A stretch of DNA of 42,887 nucleotides from an uncultured Oscillospiraceae bacterium (GTDB lineage Bacteria; Bacillota; Clostridia; Oscillospirales; Oscillospiraceae): contig CANROF010000016.1 in assembly GCA_947632155.1 (NCBI GenBank), positions 1 to 42,887 on the forward strand, written 5' to 3'. The notes beneath the pieces were generated by a model. The model worked only from the letters and a program-made list of their open reading frames with translations, did not search any database and was not told the origin of the DNA. Positions 25,723-32,825 of the stretch are shown piece after piece. The translations under genes were made by a program, and so were the position numbers. Numbering within the stretch: the first letter of the stretch is position 1; every line of letters starts with the position of its first letter.

Positions 25723-26568
25723 TTATTTCTGCTCCCCCAGGGGCGGGACGAACGCGGCGTAGTTGCGAAGGCGCTGTTCCGACGCGGTGAAGCAGGCCCG
25801 GCCCCGGTCGAGGGCGCGAATCTCCTCCATCTCCCCGTCCGTCAGGGAGAGATTCCGGATGTCCGTAAACTCCCGGAGCTGCGCGGCGTCCCTGGCCACC
25901 GGTATGAGCGGCCGGCCGAGCTGCAAATGCCAGCGCAGCGTCACCTGGGCGGGCGTCTTGCCGTATTTTTCCCCCAGCCTCCGCAAAAGCGGCTCCTCCC
26001 AGGGCCCCCGGTCCACGTCGCCCAGGGGGTAGGTGGGCTCCAGGACGATGCCCTCGGAGCGCAGGAAGCGCTCCAGCTCCCGGTTTTGATTATAGATGTG
26101 CGTCTCCGCCTGGACCACCGCGGGGCGGACGCGGCAGCGGCGCAGCAGCTCCTCCGTTTGACGCCGGTCGAAATTGCACACGCCGATGGCCCTGGCGCGG
26201 CCGTAGGCTACGGCGGCCTCGAGCTGCCTGTAGCCCGTGAGCCAGTTTTCCGTGGGGTGGTGGAGCAAAATGAGGTCCAGGCAGTCGTCGCCCAGCCTGG
26301 CCATGGTCCTCTCCACGGCGTCGGGCTGCTCGTAAAAGGAGGGCCACAGCTTTGTGGTGAGGAAGATCTCCTCCCGGGGCACGCCGGAGGCCCGTATCGC
26401 CCGGCCCACGGCCTTTTCGTTCATGTAGGCGTTGGCGGTGTCGATGAGCCGCACCCCGGCCCGCAGCGCCGCCAGGACCATCCCCTCCGCCTCGTCGGGC
26501 GTCAGGACAAAGGTCCCCTGGCCGATAAGCGGCATCGCGACGCCGTTCCACAGCTCCGTGTGCTCCAT
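25723..26568 (-). CDS. Aldo/keto reductase
   Basis: A 281-residue AKR TIM barrel. The catalytic tetrad is visible: Asp and Tyr in DTANAYMNEKAVG near 43-55, Lys in TTKLW near 72, His in LLHHPTEN near 101. The NADPH-binding C-terminus PLIPVARDAAQLREFTDI near 215-232 deviates from the usual IPKS motif, reading IPVARD. Start ATG 26568 keeps the normal AKR N-terminus; the open frame to 26649 is element 26622. The substrate is unknown; in this setting an aldose or a dicarbonyl is possible. It is read from a promoter at 26892-26919 that is separated from it by the MITE-like element. Confidence 0.88.
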   Translation of the reverse strand: MEHTELWNGVAMPLIGQGTFVLTPDEAEGMVLAALRAGVRLIDTANAYMNEKAVGRAIRASGVPREEIFLTTKLWPSFYEQPDAVERTMARLGDDCLDLILLHHPTENWLTGYRQLEAAVAYGRARAIGVCNFDRRQTEELLRRCRVRPAVVQAETHIYNQNRELERFLRSEGIVLEPTYPLGDVDRGPWEEPLLRRLGEKYGKTPAQVTLRWHLQLGRPLIPVARDAAQLREFTDIRNLSLTDGEMEEIRALDRGRACFTASEQRLRNYAAFVPPLGEQK

Positions 26569-26621
26569 TCCACCGCTTCCCCTCCGGGCCGGCAAACGCC
26601 GGTCCACATAATCTCCGTCTA

Positions 26622-26881
26622 ATACTAATATCCAATTAAAATAAGCCATTCGCGCCGGCCTTTTTCGCGTCGTCGTCGCTCAAGCCGCTTTACCTCGCCC
26701 TCCCTTTGGTCGGGCTCAGGCGCAGGCTTGGCTCCTCCTCTCCCCAGCGGGCTTTGCCCGCCGGGGACCCCGGCGGCGTCAGCCGCCTTGGGAATACATA
26801 CAGTATTCCCTGCGGCGTCTTCCTTGCCTGACACGAAAAATCCTCGCCGCTCGGTGTTTCATTTTAAATGAATATTAGTAT
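26622..26881. repeat. 260-bp element with terminal inverted repeats (MITE-like), copy 2
   Basis: The ends ATACTAATATCCAATTAAAA and, inverted, ATACTAATATTCATTTAAAA match. The interior is the reverse complement of copy 1 (shared GAGCGGCGAGGATTTTT, GTCAGGC-AGGAAGACG and GGGAATACTGTATGTATT segments) plus about 100 extra bases with a GCGGGCTTTGCCCGC hairpin. No ORF of its own. It lies in the presumed 5' leader of the aldo/keto reductase gene. Confidence 0.75.
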
Positions 26882-26891
26882 AACTTACATT

Positions 26892-26919
26892 ATTATACTG
26901 ATTTTGGTTAAATAATCAA
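26892..26919 (-). promoter_or_regulatory. Candidate promoter of the aldo/keto reductase
   Basis: Leftward: TTGATT (26919-26914), 16-base spacer, TATAAT (26897-26892). The leader to ATG 26568 would be about 315 bases and contain the whole element 26622-26881. A TTGTGCA half-box (leftward; 26956-26962) lies 37 bases upstream of the -35. The stretch 26882-26976 is AT-rich and otherwise empty. Confidence 0.55.
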
Positions 26920-26976
26920 GATTGCCCGGGAAATATGAATGAGATTTGACAAAAATGCACAAAAATGAATTAAAAT

Positions 26977-27009
26977 AGCCGGCAAGGGCCCTGACGGTCC
27001 TTGTCGGCT
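26977..27009. repeat. 33-bp hairpin repeat flanking element copy E (left)
   Basis: AGCCGGCAAGG, an 11-base loop, CCTTGTCGGCT: an inverted repeat that is also a direct repeat of 27278-27310, differing at one of 33 positions. The two copies bracket element E, with six and four bases between. Confidence 0.8.
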
Positions 27010-27015
27010 CAGGTT

Positions 27016-27273
27016 GTCAAAAAACTCAATTTCAATATTTTTTCCAAGGACATGTGCCTTGGAAAAAATCCCTTTTGTCGCACAAGTTGGCGCCCGCAGG
27101 CGCCATGCAAGCGAGCAACCGCCGCTATGCGGCGGCTCTTAGCGAGTCGTAGTGCCCCAACGGGGCGCGCGCAGGGCGACAGCAGGGAAGTTTTCGCTGA
27201 ATTTCGCAAAATTCAGCGAAAATTTCCCGCACGTTCCCCTTGTCGGAAAAGCCCGTCAGGGCTTTTTCGACAG
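27016..27273 (-). repeat. Structured repeat element, copy E (long form)
   Basis: Long form like copy D, with extra hairpins GGCGCC/GGCGCC, CCGCCGC/GCGGCGG and GCCCC/GGGGC inside the outer stem TGTCGC/GCGACA. Hairpin II arms are TTTTCGCTGAATTT/AAATTCAGCGAAAA. That core differs from copies A and C yet is paired. It follows the DUF3842 stop codon after the 33-bp hairpin repeat. Confidence 0.85.
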
Positions 27274-27277
27274 GTTG

Positions 27278-27310
27278 AGCCGGCAAGGGCCCTGACGGTC
27301 CTTGCCGGCT
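27278..27310. repeat. 33-bp hairpin repeat flanking element copy E (right)
   Basis: AGCCGGCAAGG, 11-base loop, CCTTGCCGGCT, beginning four bases after the DUF3842 stop when read leftward. No T-run follows. It could be the original 3' hairpin of the gene, duplicated when element E was acquired; this is inference. Confidence 0.8.
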
Positions 27311-27314
27311 AATA

Positions 27315-27716
27315 CTATTTGCCAATGATTTCTGCCACGGCGGCGCGTATGAGGGCGGCGACGGAGTGGTCCTGGACGCCCACGATGATGTTGTCGCACT
27401 GGTTAAAGGGGATCAGCACCCGCCGGGCGGGGCTCCGGGCCACGGCCAGGGCCATGGCCGGCGTGATCTCCCCCAGCATGGAGTCGGCCACGACGATGCC
27501 CACCGGCCCCACGATGACGTCGGCCCGGCGGCAGGCCACGGCGACGGAATTCTCGCCGGTGGCGGCCTCGTGGGCCCCGGCCTTCAGCATGGCGGCGGTG
27601 GCCGCGGTGTTGGTGCCCACGGCCAGGACCCTGGCCTCAGGCAGCTCCTGGCGCAGCGCCGAAACAAGCTGCCGCCCCATCCCGCCCCCCTGGGCGTCGA
27701 TCACAAGTACGGTCAT
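27315..27716 (-). CDS. DUF3842 family protein
   Basis: A 133-residue protein starting MTVLVIDAQGGGMGRQLVSAL, the Rossmann-like glycine-rich start of DUF3842, a family seen mainly in Clostridia. A second conserved stretch, NSVAVACRRADVIVGPVGIV, is near 58-77. The function is unknown; a nucleotide-binding or redox-linked role is only suggested by the fold. I chose the ATG at 27716 because GGAGG lies seven bases upstream; the ATG at 27722 would be too close. It is 37 bp downstream of fucO and probably cotranscribed with it. Confidence 0.85.
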   Translation of the reverse strand: MTVLVIDAQGGGMGRQLVSALRQELPEARVLAVGTNTAATAAMLKAGAHEAATGENSVAVACRRADVIVGPVGIVVADSMLGEITPAMALAVARSPARRVLIPFNQCDNIIVGVQDHSVAALIRAAVAEIIGK

Positions 27717-27753
27717 AGGCATCCCTCCGGGAAAAGCTTGCGTTCAGCCCCTG

Positions 27754-28902
27754 TTACATGAGGCTCCGGTAGAGCTCTTTTATCTCCTCCACGCTGGTTT
27801 CCCGGGGATTTCCGGGGCGGCAGGCGTCGGCGTAGGCGGACTCGGCCAGGAACTGGATGTCCTCCTCCTTGAGGATGCCCTTGAGGTCCGCGGGGATGCC
27901 CACGTCGGCGGAGAGCTTCTTGACGGCGGCGATGGTGGCCTGGGCGGCGTCGGCGTCGTTCATGCTGTCTATCCCGGCCACGCACATGGCCTTACCGATG
28001 GCCCGGTAGCGCTCCCCGGCCACCGGGGCGTTGTACACAAGGCCCGTGGGCAGGATGATGGCGCAGGCCACGCCGTGGGGGGTGTCATAGAGGGCACTAA
28101 GGCCGTGGGCCATGGAGTGGACGATGCCGAGGCCCACGTTGGAAAAGCCCATTCCGGCGATATACTGCCCCAGGGCCATGCCCTCCCGCCCGTCGGGGTC
28201 GTTCTCCACGGCGGCCCGGAGGTTCGCGGAGATGAGGCGGATGGCCTCAAGGTGGAACATGTCGGAGATGGCACAGTGACCGGCGGTGATGTAGCCCTCG
28301 ATGGCGTGGGTCAGGGCGTCCATGCCGGTGGCGGCGGTGAGGCCCCGGGGCATGGTGCTCATCATGTCCGGGTCCACTACGGCGATCTCCGGGATGTCGT
28401 TGACGTCCACGCAGACGAACTTGCGCTTTTTCTCCACGTCGGTGATGACGTAGTTTATGGTGACCTCGGCGGCGGTGCCGGCGGTGGTGGGGACGGCGAC
28501 GGTGAAGACGGCGTGCTTTTTGGTGGGGGCCACGCCCTCGAGGGAGCGGACGTCGGCGAACTCCGGGTTCTCCGCGATGATTCCGATGGCCTTGGCGGTG
28601 TCCATGGCGGAGCCGCCGCCCACGGCCACGATGCAGTCCGCGCCGCTGGCCTTGAACGCCGCCACGCCGTGCTGGACGTTCTCGATGGTGGGGTTGGCCT
28701 TGATGTCGGAGTAGACCTCATAGGGGAAGGAGGCGGCGTCAAGAAGCGCCGTGACCTTGCCGGTGACGCCGAACTTCAAAAGGTCCGGGTCCGTGGCCAC
28801 GAAGGCCTTTTTGTACCCCCGGGCGGTGAGCTCGGGGACGATGTTCTCCACGGCGCCGTGGCCGTGATAGGATACGGTGTTCAGAACGATACGTGATGCC
28901 AT
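27754..28902 (-). CDS. fucO: Lactaldehyde reductase / L-1,2-propanediol oxidoreductase
   Basis: A 382-residue iron-dependent alcohol dehydrogenase that aligns along its length with E. coli FucO: GRGAV-like GHGAVENIVPEL near the N-terminus, NPEFADVRSLEG, TTAGTAAEVTINYVITD, KFVCVDVNDIP, GMDALTHAIEGYIT (metal Asp, His) and HSMAHGLSALYDTPHG (two His). It reduces L-lactaldehyde from rhamnose or fucose cleavage to 1,2-propanediol, regenerating NAD+. L-rhamnose mutarotase at 35921 and the GH106-like protein supply the context. AAGGAG precedes ATG 28902. It lies in a leftward operon between the membrane protein and DUF3842. Confidence 0.92.
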   Translation of the reverse strand: MASRIVLNTVSYHGHGAVENIVPELTARGYKKAFVATDPDLLKFGVTGKVTALLDAASFPYEVYSDIKANPTIENVQHGVAAFKASGADCIVAVGGGSAMDTAKAIGIIAENPEFADVRSLEGVAPTKKHAVFTVAVPTTAGTAAEVTINYVITDVEKKRKFVCVDVNDIPEIAVVDPDMMSTMPRGLTAATGMDALTHAIEGYITAGHCAISDMFHLEAIRLISANLRAAVENDPDGREGMALGQYIAGMGFSNVGLGIVHSMAHGLSALYDTPHGVACAIILPTGLVYNAPVAGERYRAIGKAMCVAGIDSMNDADAAQATIAAVKKLSADVGIPADLKGILKEEDIQFLAESAYADACRPGNPRETSVEEIKELYRSLM

Positions 28903-28944
28903 AAAAATACACTCCTTATAATATAAAATGAATAGAGAATACGT

Positions 28945-29694
28945 TTATTGATTGATCCCGGCTCCGGCTGTCAGCTTCTCCCAGAGCTCCAGGCCCGGGC
29001 CGTAGCTCTCCTCCTTCTCGCCCTCGAAAATGACCCTGTGGGCGATGTACATGTCCTTCAGGAACGTCTCGTCCCTCACCTCCACGGGCTCCCCGTCCTC
29101 GCCGTAGAGGGTGTAGCTGCCCAGCTCCAGGCCCGTCAGCACCGGGCAGTCGGTCCAGCGGTAGACCATCTCCCGCCAGCGCTCCGGCTCGTGGGCCTTG
29201 TCCCGGTCCGGGGAGGTGCCGTCCAAAAATCCCAGCTCCCCCACCCGCTGCTGAAAGCCCTCCGGGTCGTCCAGGATGATGATGAAGAACGTCCGGGCGG
29301 ACAGCTCCGCCGTGAGCCGCGTTATCCCCGCGGTATACTGCTGGGTGTTGGCGACGCCCTGCTCGTCAAAGCCCATCTCAAAGACCTCCAGCTCCAGCAC
29401 CACCTCGCCGTCGCCGTTCACGTCCTCGCAGAGCTTTTCAAGCTCCGCCTGAAGGCGCTCCCGGGAGGGGTCGGGGAGGGCCGTCCGGGTGATGTACGCC
29501 ACGGTCAGGTCCGGCTTGGTCCTGAAGAACATGTCGCGGATGAGAAGCCCCAAAAGGACGGCCGCCAGGATCCCCAGAAGCACCCACTTGAAGTTATACT
29601 CCCACCAGGTCCGAAAGAGGACCTTTTTGGAGTATTCGGGCTTGGGGTCCGGCTTTACGTCCCGGTATTTCCACTTGAGATATTCGCTTGCCAT
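28945..29694 (-). CDS. Membrane-anchored protein of unknown function
   Basis: A 249-residue protein I do not recognise. A basic, tryptophan- and tyrosine-rich N-terminus (YLKWKYRDVKPDPKPEYSKK) is followed by one membrane helix (FKWVLLGILAAVLLGLLIRDM at about 35-55). An outside domain of about 190 residues follows with acidic, loop-rich sequence (EDVNGDGEVVLELEVFEM, TFFIIILDDPEGFQQRV). The topology with Arg/Lys before the helix suggests the C-terminal part is extracytoplasmic. It is first in the operon with fucO and DUF3842 and divergent from the GH106-like operon. No catalytic motif is evident. Confidence 0.72.
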   Translation of the reverse strand: MASEYLKWKYRDVKPDPKPEYSKKVLFRTWWEYNFKWVLLGILAAVLLGLLIRDMFFRTKPDLTVAYITRTALPDPSRERLQAELEKLCEDVNGDGEVVLELEVFEMGFDEQGVANTQQYTAGITRLTAELSARTFFIIILDDPEGFQQRVGELGFLDGTSPDRDKAHEPERWREMVYRWTDCPVLTGLELGSYTLYGEDGEPVEVRDETFLKDMYIAHRVIFEGEKEESYGPGLELWEKLTAGAGINQ

Positions 29695-29741
29695 TGTAAG
29701 TCCACCCTTTTCCGCCCCGCCCGCGGCGGGGCCTGTATCCT

Positions 29742-29747
29742 ATTATA
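29742..29747 (-). promoter_or_regulatory. Candidate -10 for the membrane protein-fucO-DUF3842 operon
   Basis: Leftward TATAAT inside GTTATTATAATAGG, about 48 bases before the start codon at 29694. No convincing -35 is found at 17 bases. Between -10 and start is a GC hairpin CCCCGCCGCGGGCGGGG. Confidence 0.45.
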
Positions 29748-29808
29748 ATAACACGGCGCGGCTCCGTTTTCCATACAATTGATTGGAATAAATTCGGTTT
29801 TTGGCGTC

Positions 29809-29848
29809 TTGCACAAAACGGACCGCCCGGAACATACGGTTTGCACAA
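29809..29848. promoter_or_regulatory. Direct repeats of TTGCACAA in a divergent promoter region
   Basis: TTGCACAA at 29809-29816 and again at 29841-29848, 32 bases apart (three helical turns), 39 bases upstream of the rightward -35. The second copy extends to TTGCACAATT, identical with 20425-20434 in the GH28/importer region. Candidate activator sites. Confidence 0.5.
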
Positions 29849-29886
29849 TTCCCCCGGGCCGGCGCGGGAAATGTGGCCTCTCCCCC

Positions 29887-29916
29887 TTGCGCGGCACGGC
29901 CCGGGTGAGATATAAT
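29887..29916 (+). promoter_or_regulatory. Promoter of the GH106-like/CE4/CE12/GH51/rhaM operon
   Basis: TTGCGC (29887-29892), 18-base spacer, TATAAT (29911-29916). The -10 is perfect and the -35 partial. Transcription would begin near 29923, before the GGAGG at 29942-29946. Confidence 0.6.
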
Positions 29917-29954
29917 AATAATAAAAAATTTTTCGGAGCGCGGAGGTGTCCGGA

Positions 29955-31991
29955 ATGGAGCTTTTGGAGGCCCTGAGATCCCCGGGGGACGAGTTTTCGC
30001 CCATACCCTTCTGGTTTTTGAACGGGGACCTCAAACGCCGGGAGATACGGCGGCAGCTTGAGGATTTCCGGGCCCACGGCGTGGCGGGGGTGGTGCTCCA
30101 CCCCAGGATGGGCCTTCCGAAGCGCATCGGGTATCTCTCGGAGACGTATTTCGGCTACATCCGCGCGGCGCTCGTGGCCCTGCGGGAGCTGGGGATGCGG
30201 GCCGTTTTCTACGACGAGGGGATGTACCCCTCCGGCTCGGCCTCGGGCAAGGTGACGGAGGGGCATCCGGAGCTCCGGAGCCTGGGGGTGACCCTCACGG
30301 AGAGCGTCCTTGCCGGGGACCAGGTCCTGGCGCGGCGGGGCGATAAGTGCCTTGTGGTCCGGCCAAGCGGCGGGACCATCCGGGGGGTGCATTTCGGCGA
30401 GGACGACGGCCAGGCCCGCGCCCCGGCCAGCGCGGATATTTTAAATCCCGAGGCCGTGGCCCGGTTCATCCGGCTCACCCACGAGGAATATTACCGCCGC
30501 TTCGGGGAATATTTCGGGAATACGGTCCTGGGCTTTTTCACCGACGAGCCCAGCGTCCTGGGCCGGTGCGTCCGGGGCTTTTTCCCCTGGACCCGGGGCT
30601 TCGGGGACATATTCCGGGCCGCCGGGGGGCGCTTTGACGACCTCTTCGCCCTTTTCGACCGGGAGGAGACGCCCGGCACCGCCCTCTACCGGGAGCTGAT
30701 AACGAAGCGGGAGAACGACGTATACTACGCGGCCCTCTCCTCCTGGTGCGAGGCCCGCGGCGTCGCCCTGATGGGCCACCCGGAGCGCAGCGACGACATG
30801 GAGCGGGAGCGCCACTTCCACATCCCCGGTCAGGACCTGGTCTACCGCCAGGTGTCCCCGGAGGCCGGGGACCTGACGGGGCGCGACAGCGTCCAGGGCA
30901 AGTGCTCCGCCGACGCGGCCAGGCTCCTGGGGCGGCGGCGCAACTCCAGCGAGTGTTTGGGCGTCTGCGGCGGGGAGGACAACCCCTGGAGCATGACCGG
31001 CGCGGACGTCAAGTGGTTCCTGGATTACCTTGCCGTCCGGGGCGTCAATTTATTCATCCCCCACGCCTTTTACTACTCCGTCTCGGGCCGCCGGCGGGAC
31101 GAGCGGCCCCCGGACGCCGGTCCCCACAACATATGGTGGCCGCACTATGATAAATGGAGCACATATATGCGCCGCCTGAGCTTCCTCATGACGGACAACC
31201 GGCTTTGCGCCCGGGCCGCGGTCCTGTGCCGGGACCGGGACCTTATGCCGGAGGCGGTGGCGGAGCTCTTCCGGCGGCAGATCGGCTTTCAGTACATTCC
31301 CCCAAGCTTCCGGGACGAATGCCGGGCGGAGGGCGGGGCGCTCACGCTCCGGGGGCATGAGTACGCCGCCGTCATCGACCCGGACGGGGCCTTCCCGGGG
31401 GTGTCCCGGGAGGTCCTGGCGCTTAAGCCCGACATCCTCTGCGACCCGCCCCAGCCGGACCTGCGGGCCATGGGCTTTTCGCGCCTGGGCGTCCGGTGCG
31501 TGCTCCTGGTGAACGCCGGGGAGGGGGACATACGCGCCTCGGCGCGGCTGCCTTTTCCCGGCAAGGCCGGGTGCTGCGACCTCTGGACCGGCCAGGTCCG
31601 GCGCTTTGACGGGCAGCTCGTCCTTCCCCGGCGGGGGAGTCTTCTACTCTTCGCCTGCACCGGGGAGGAATACGATGCGCTGCCGGAGCAGGCCGCCGAG
31701 CGGGCCATACCCGCGCCGGAGTTCCGGCTCGTATCCCAGGACCCCGCCGCCGCCACAAAGACCTACGAGGCCCGCCTGGGCCGGGGCTCCGGCGTCCTGA
31801 CGGTCCGGGCGGAGGAGATGGCGGAGCTGGAGGTCAACGGCGTCCCCGCCGGGGCGTCCTTCTGGTCCCCCCACAAATTCGACCTCACCGGCCTTCTCAC
31901 CCGGAAGGAGAACGTCCTGCGCCTCACCGTCACCGGCTCCCGGGCCAATCTTTACGGCAAACCTGTACCATACGGACTGAAGGAGGAATAA
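29955..31991 (+). CDS. GH106-like glycoside hydrolase (putative alpha-L-rhamnosidase)
   Basis: A 678-residue cytoplasmic protein. The N-terminus PIPFWFLNGDLKRREIRRQL, then HGVAGVVLHPRMGL near 42-55 and GMRAVFYDEGMYPSGSA near 80-96, are the hallmarks of the GH106/PF17132-type TIM barrel. LGFFTDEPSVLG near 195-206 is another conserved strand. The C-terminus ends in a small beta domain (VNGVPAGASFWSPHKFDLTG). It is shorter than classical GH106 rhamnosidases, so substrate assignment is uncertain; rhamnose release fits with rhaM and fucO nearby. Start ATG 29955, eight bases after GGAGG; an upstream GTG at 29946 overlaps the ribosome site. First gene of the operon. Confidence 0.72.
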   Translation: MELLEALRSPGDEFSPIPFWFLNGDLKRREIRRQLEDFRAHGVAGVVLHPRMGLPKRIGYLSETYFGYIRAALVALRELGMRAVFYDEGMYPSGSASGKVTEGHPELRSLGVTLTESVLAGDQVLARRGDKCLVVRPSGGTIRGVHFGEDDGQARAPASADILNPEAVARFIRLTHEEYYRRFGEYFGNTVLGFFTDEPSVLGRCVRGFFPWTRGFGDIFRAAGGRFDDLFALFDREETPGTALYRELITKRENDVYYAALSSWCEARGVALMGHPERSDDMERERHFHIPGQDLVYRQVSPEAGDLTGRDSVQGKCSADAARLLGRRRNSSECLGVCGGEDNPWSMTGADVKWFLDYLAVRGVNLFIPHAFYYSVSGRRRDERPPDAGPHNIWWPHYDKWSTYMRRLSFLMTDNRLCARAAVLCRDRDLMPEAVAELFRRQIGFQYIPPSFRDECRAEGGALTLRGHEYAAVIDPDGAFPGVSREVLALKPDILCDPPQPDLRAMGFSRLGVRCVLLVNAGEGDIRASARLPFPGKAGCCDLWTGQVRRFDGQLVLPRRGSLLLFACTGEEYDALPEQAAERAIPAPEFRLVSQDPAAATKTYEARLGRGSGVLTVRAEEMAELEVNGVPAGASFWSPHKFDLTGLLTRKENVLRLTVTGSRANLYGKPVPYGLKEE

Positions 31992-31993
31992 AA

Positions 31994-32806
31994 ATGCTCA
32001 ACCCACCTCTCAAAAACATCTACACCTGCTTCCCCGGCGGACGCCACAAGGTCCTGACCATGAGCTACGACGACGGGCGGGAGGAGGACCGGCGGCTCGT
32101 GGACATTTTCAACAGGCACGGCATCCGGGGCACTTTCAACTTGAATTCCGGCCGCCTTTCGGACCCCCGGCGCATCCCGGCCGGCGAATACCGGACGCTC
32201 TACGCCGGCCACGAGATCGCCTGCCACACCTACACCCACCCCACGATCGAGCGCTGCCCCACGGAGCAGACGGCCCGGCAGATCCTCCGGGACCGGATGG
32301 AGCTGGAGGACATCGTGGGCGCGCCGGTGCGGGGCCTCGCCTATCCCAACGGCTCCTACTCAAAGGAGATCATGGCCCTTTTGCCGCTGCTGGGCATCAA
32401 ATACGCCCGGGTGGTGCCCACCACCGGGGGCTTCGGGATGCCGGAGGACTTTTTCGAGTGGCGGGGGACCTGCCACCACAACGGAGCGCTCCTGGAGCTG
32501 GGCCGGAAGTTTTCGGAGCTTTACAAGACCCAGTATCTCTACATGATGTACGTCTGGGGCCACAGCTACGAGTTCACCACCTACGATAACTGGAGCGTCA
32601 TGGAGGACTTCTGCGCCATGATAGGGGGGCGGGAGGACATCTGGTACGCCACCAACATCGAGATCGTGGACTACTTAGAGGACGCCCGGCGCCTGCGCTT
32701 CACCGCCGCCGGGGATAAGGTCTACAACCCCAACGCCGCCAGCGTGTGGCTGGAGGTGGACGGCAAAAAGGTGGAGGTCCCCGGCGGGACCCTCACGGAG
32801 CTTTGA
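31994..32806 (+). CDS. Polysaccharide deacetylase family protein (NodB/CE4), cytoplasmic
   Basis: A 270-residue NodB-fold protein. SYDDG holds the metal Asp pair (D26, D27), HTYTHPT the two His ligands (H78, H82), and GLAYPNGSYSKEI near 115-127 is the family third motif. There is no signal peptide or membrane helix, unusual because most CE4 enzymes act outside on peptidoglycan or chitin. It starts two bases after the GH106-like stop, behind GAAGGAGG. Located beside the CE12 esterase, it probably deacetylates imported pectic oligosaccharides; this is inference. Confidence 0.85.
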   Translation: MLNPPLKNIYTCFPGGRHKVLTMSYDDGREEDRRLVDIFNRHGIRGTFNLNSGRLSDPRRIPAGEYRTLYAGHEIACHTYTHPTIERCPTEQTARQILRDRMELEDIVGAPVRGLAYPNGSYSKEIMALLPLLGIKYARVVPTTGGFGMPEDFFEWRGTCHHNGALLELGRKFSELYKTQYLYMMYVWGHSYEFTTYDNWSVMEDFCAMIGGREDIWYATNIEIVDYLEDARRLRFTAAGDKVYNPNAASVWLEVDGKKVEVPGGTLTEL

Positions 32807-32825
32807 GGTGAGGTGAGATATAGAT

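Noticed and set aside
27016-27030. TTGACA at the end of the elements as a promoter -35
   Set aside because: No -10-like sequence follows at 16-18 bases in copies D or E, and the downstream sequence is GC-rich.
25457-27310. CRISPR array
   Set aside because: Repeats are few, long, structurally complex and separated by genes. No regular repeat-spacer unit and no cas gene.
27754-28902. Second malonate-semialdehyde or butanol dehydrogenase assignment
   Set aside because: The motifs follow E. coli FucO closely, and the rhamnose context supports lactaldehyde reductase.
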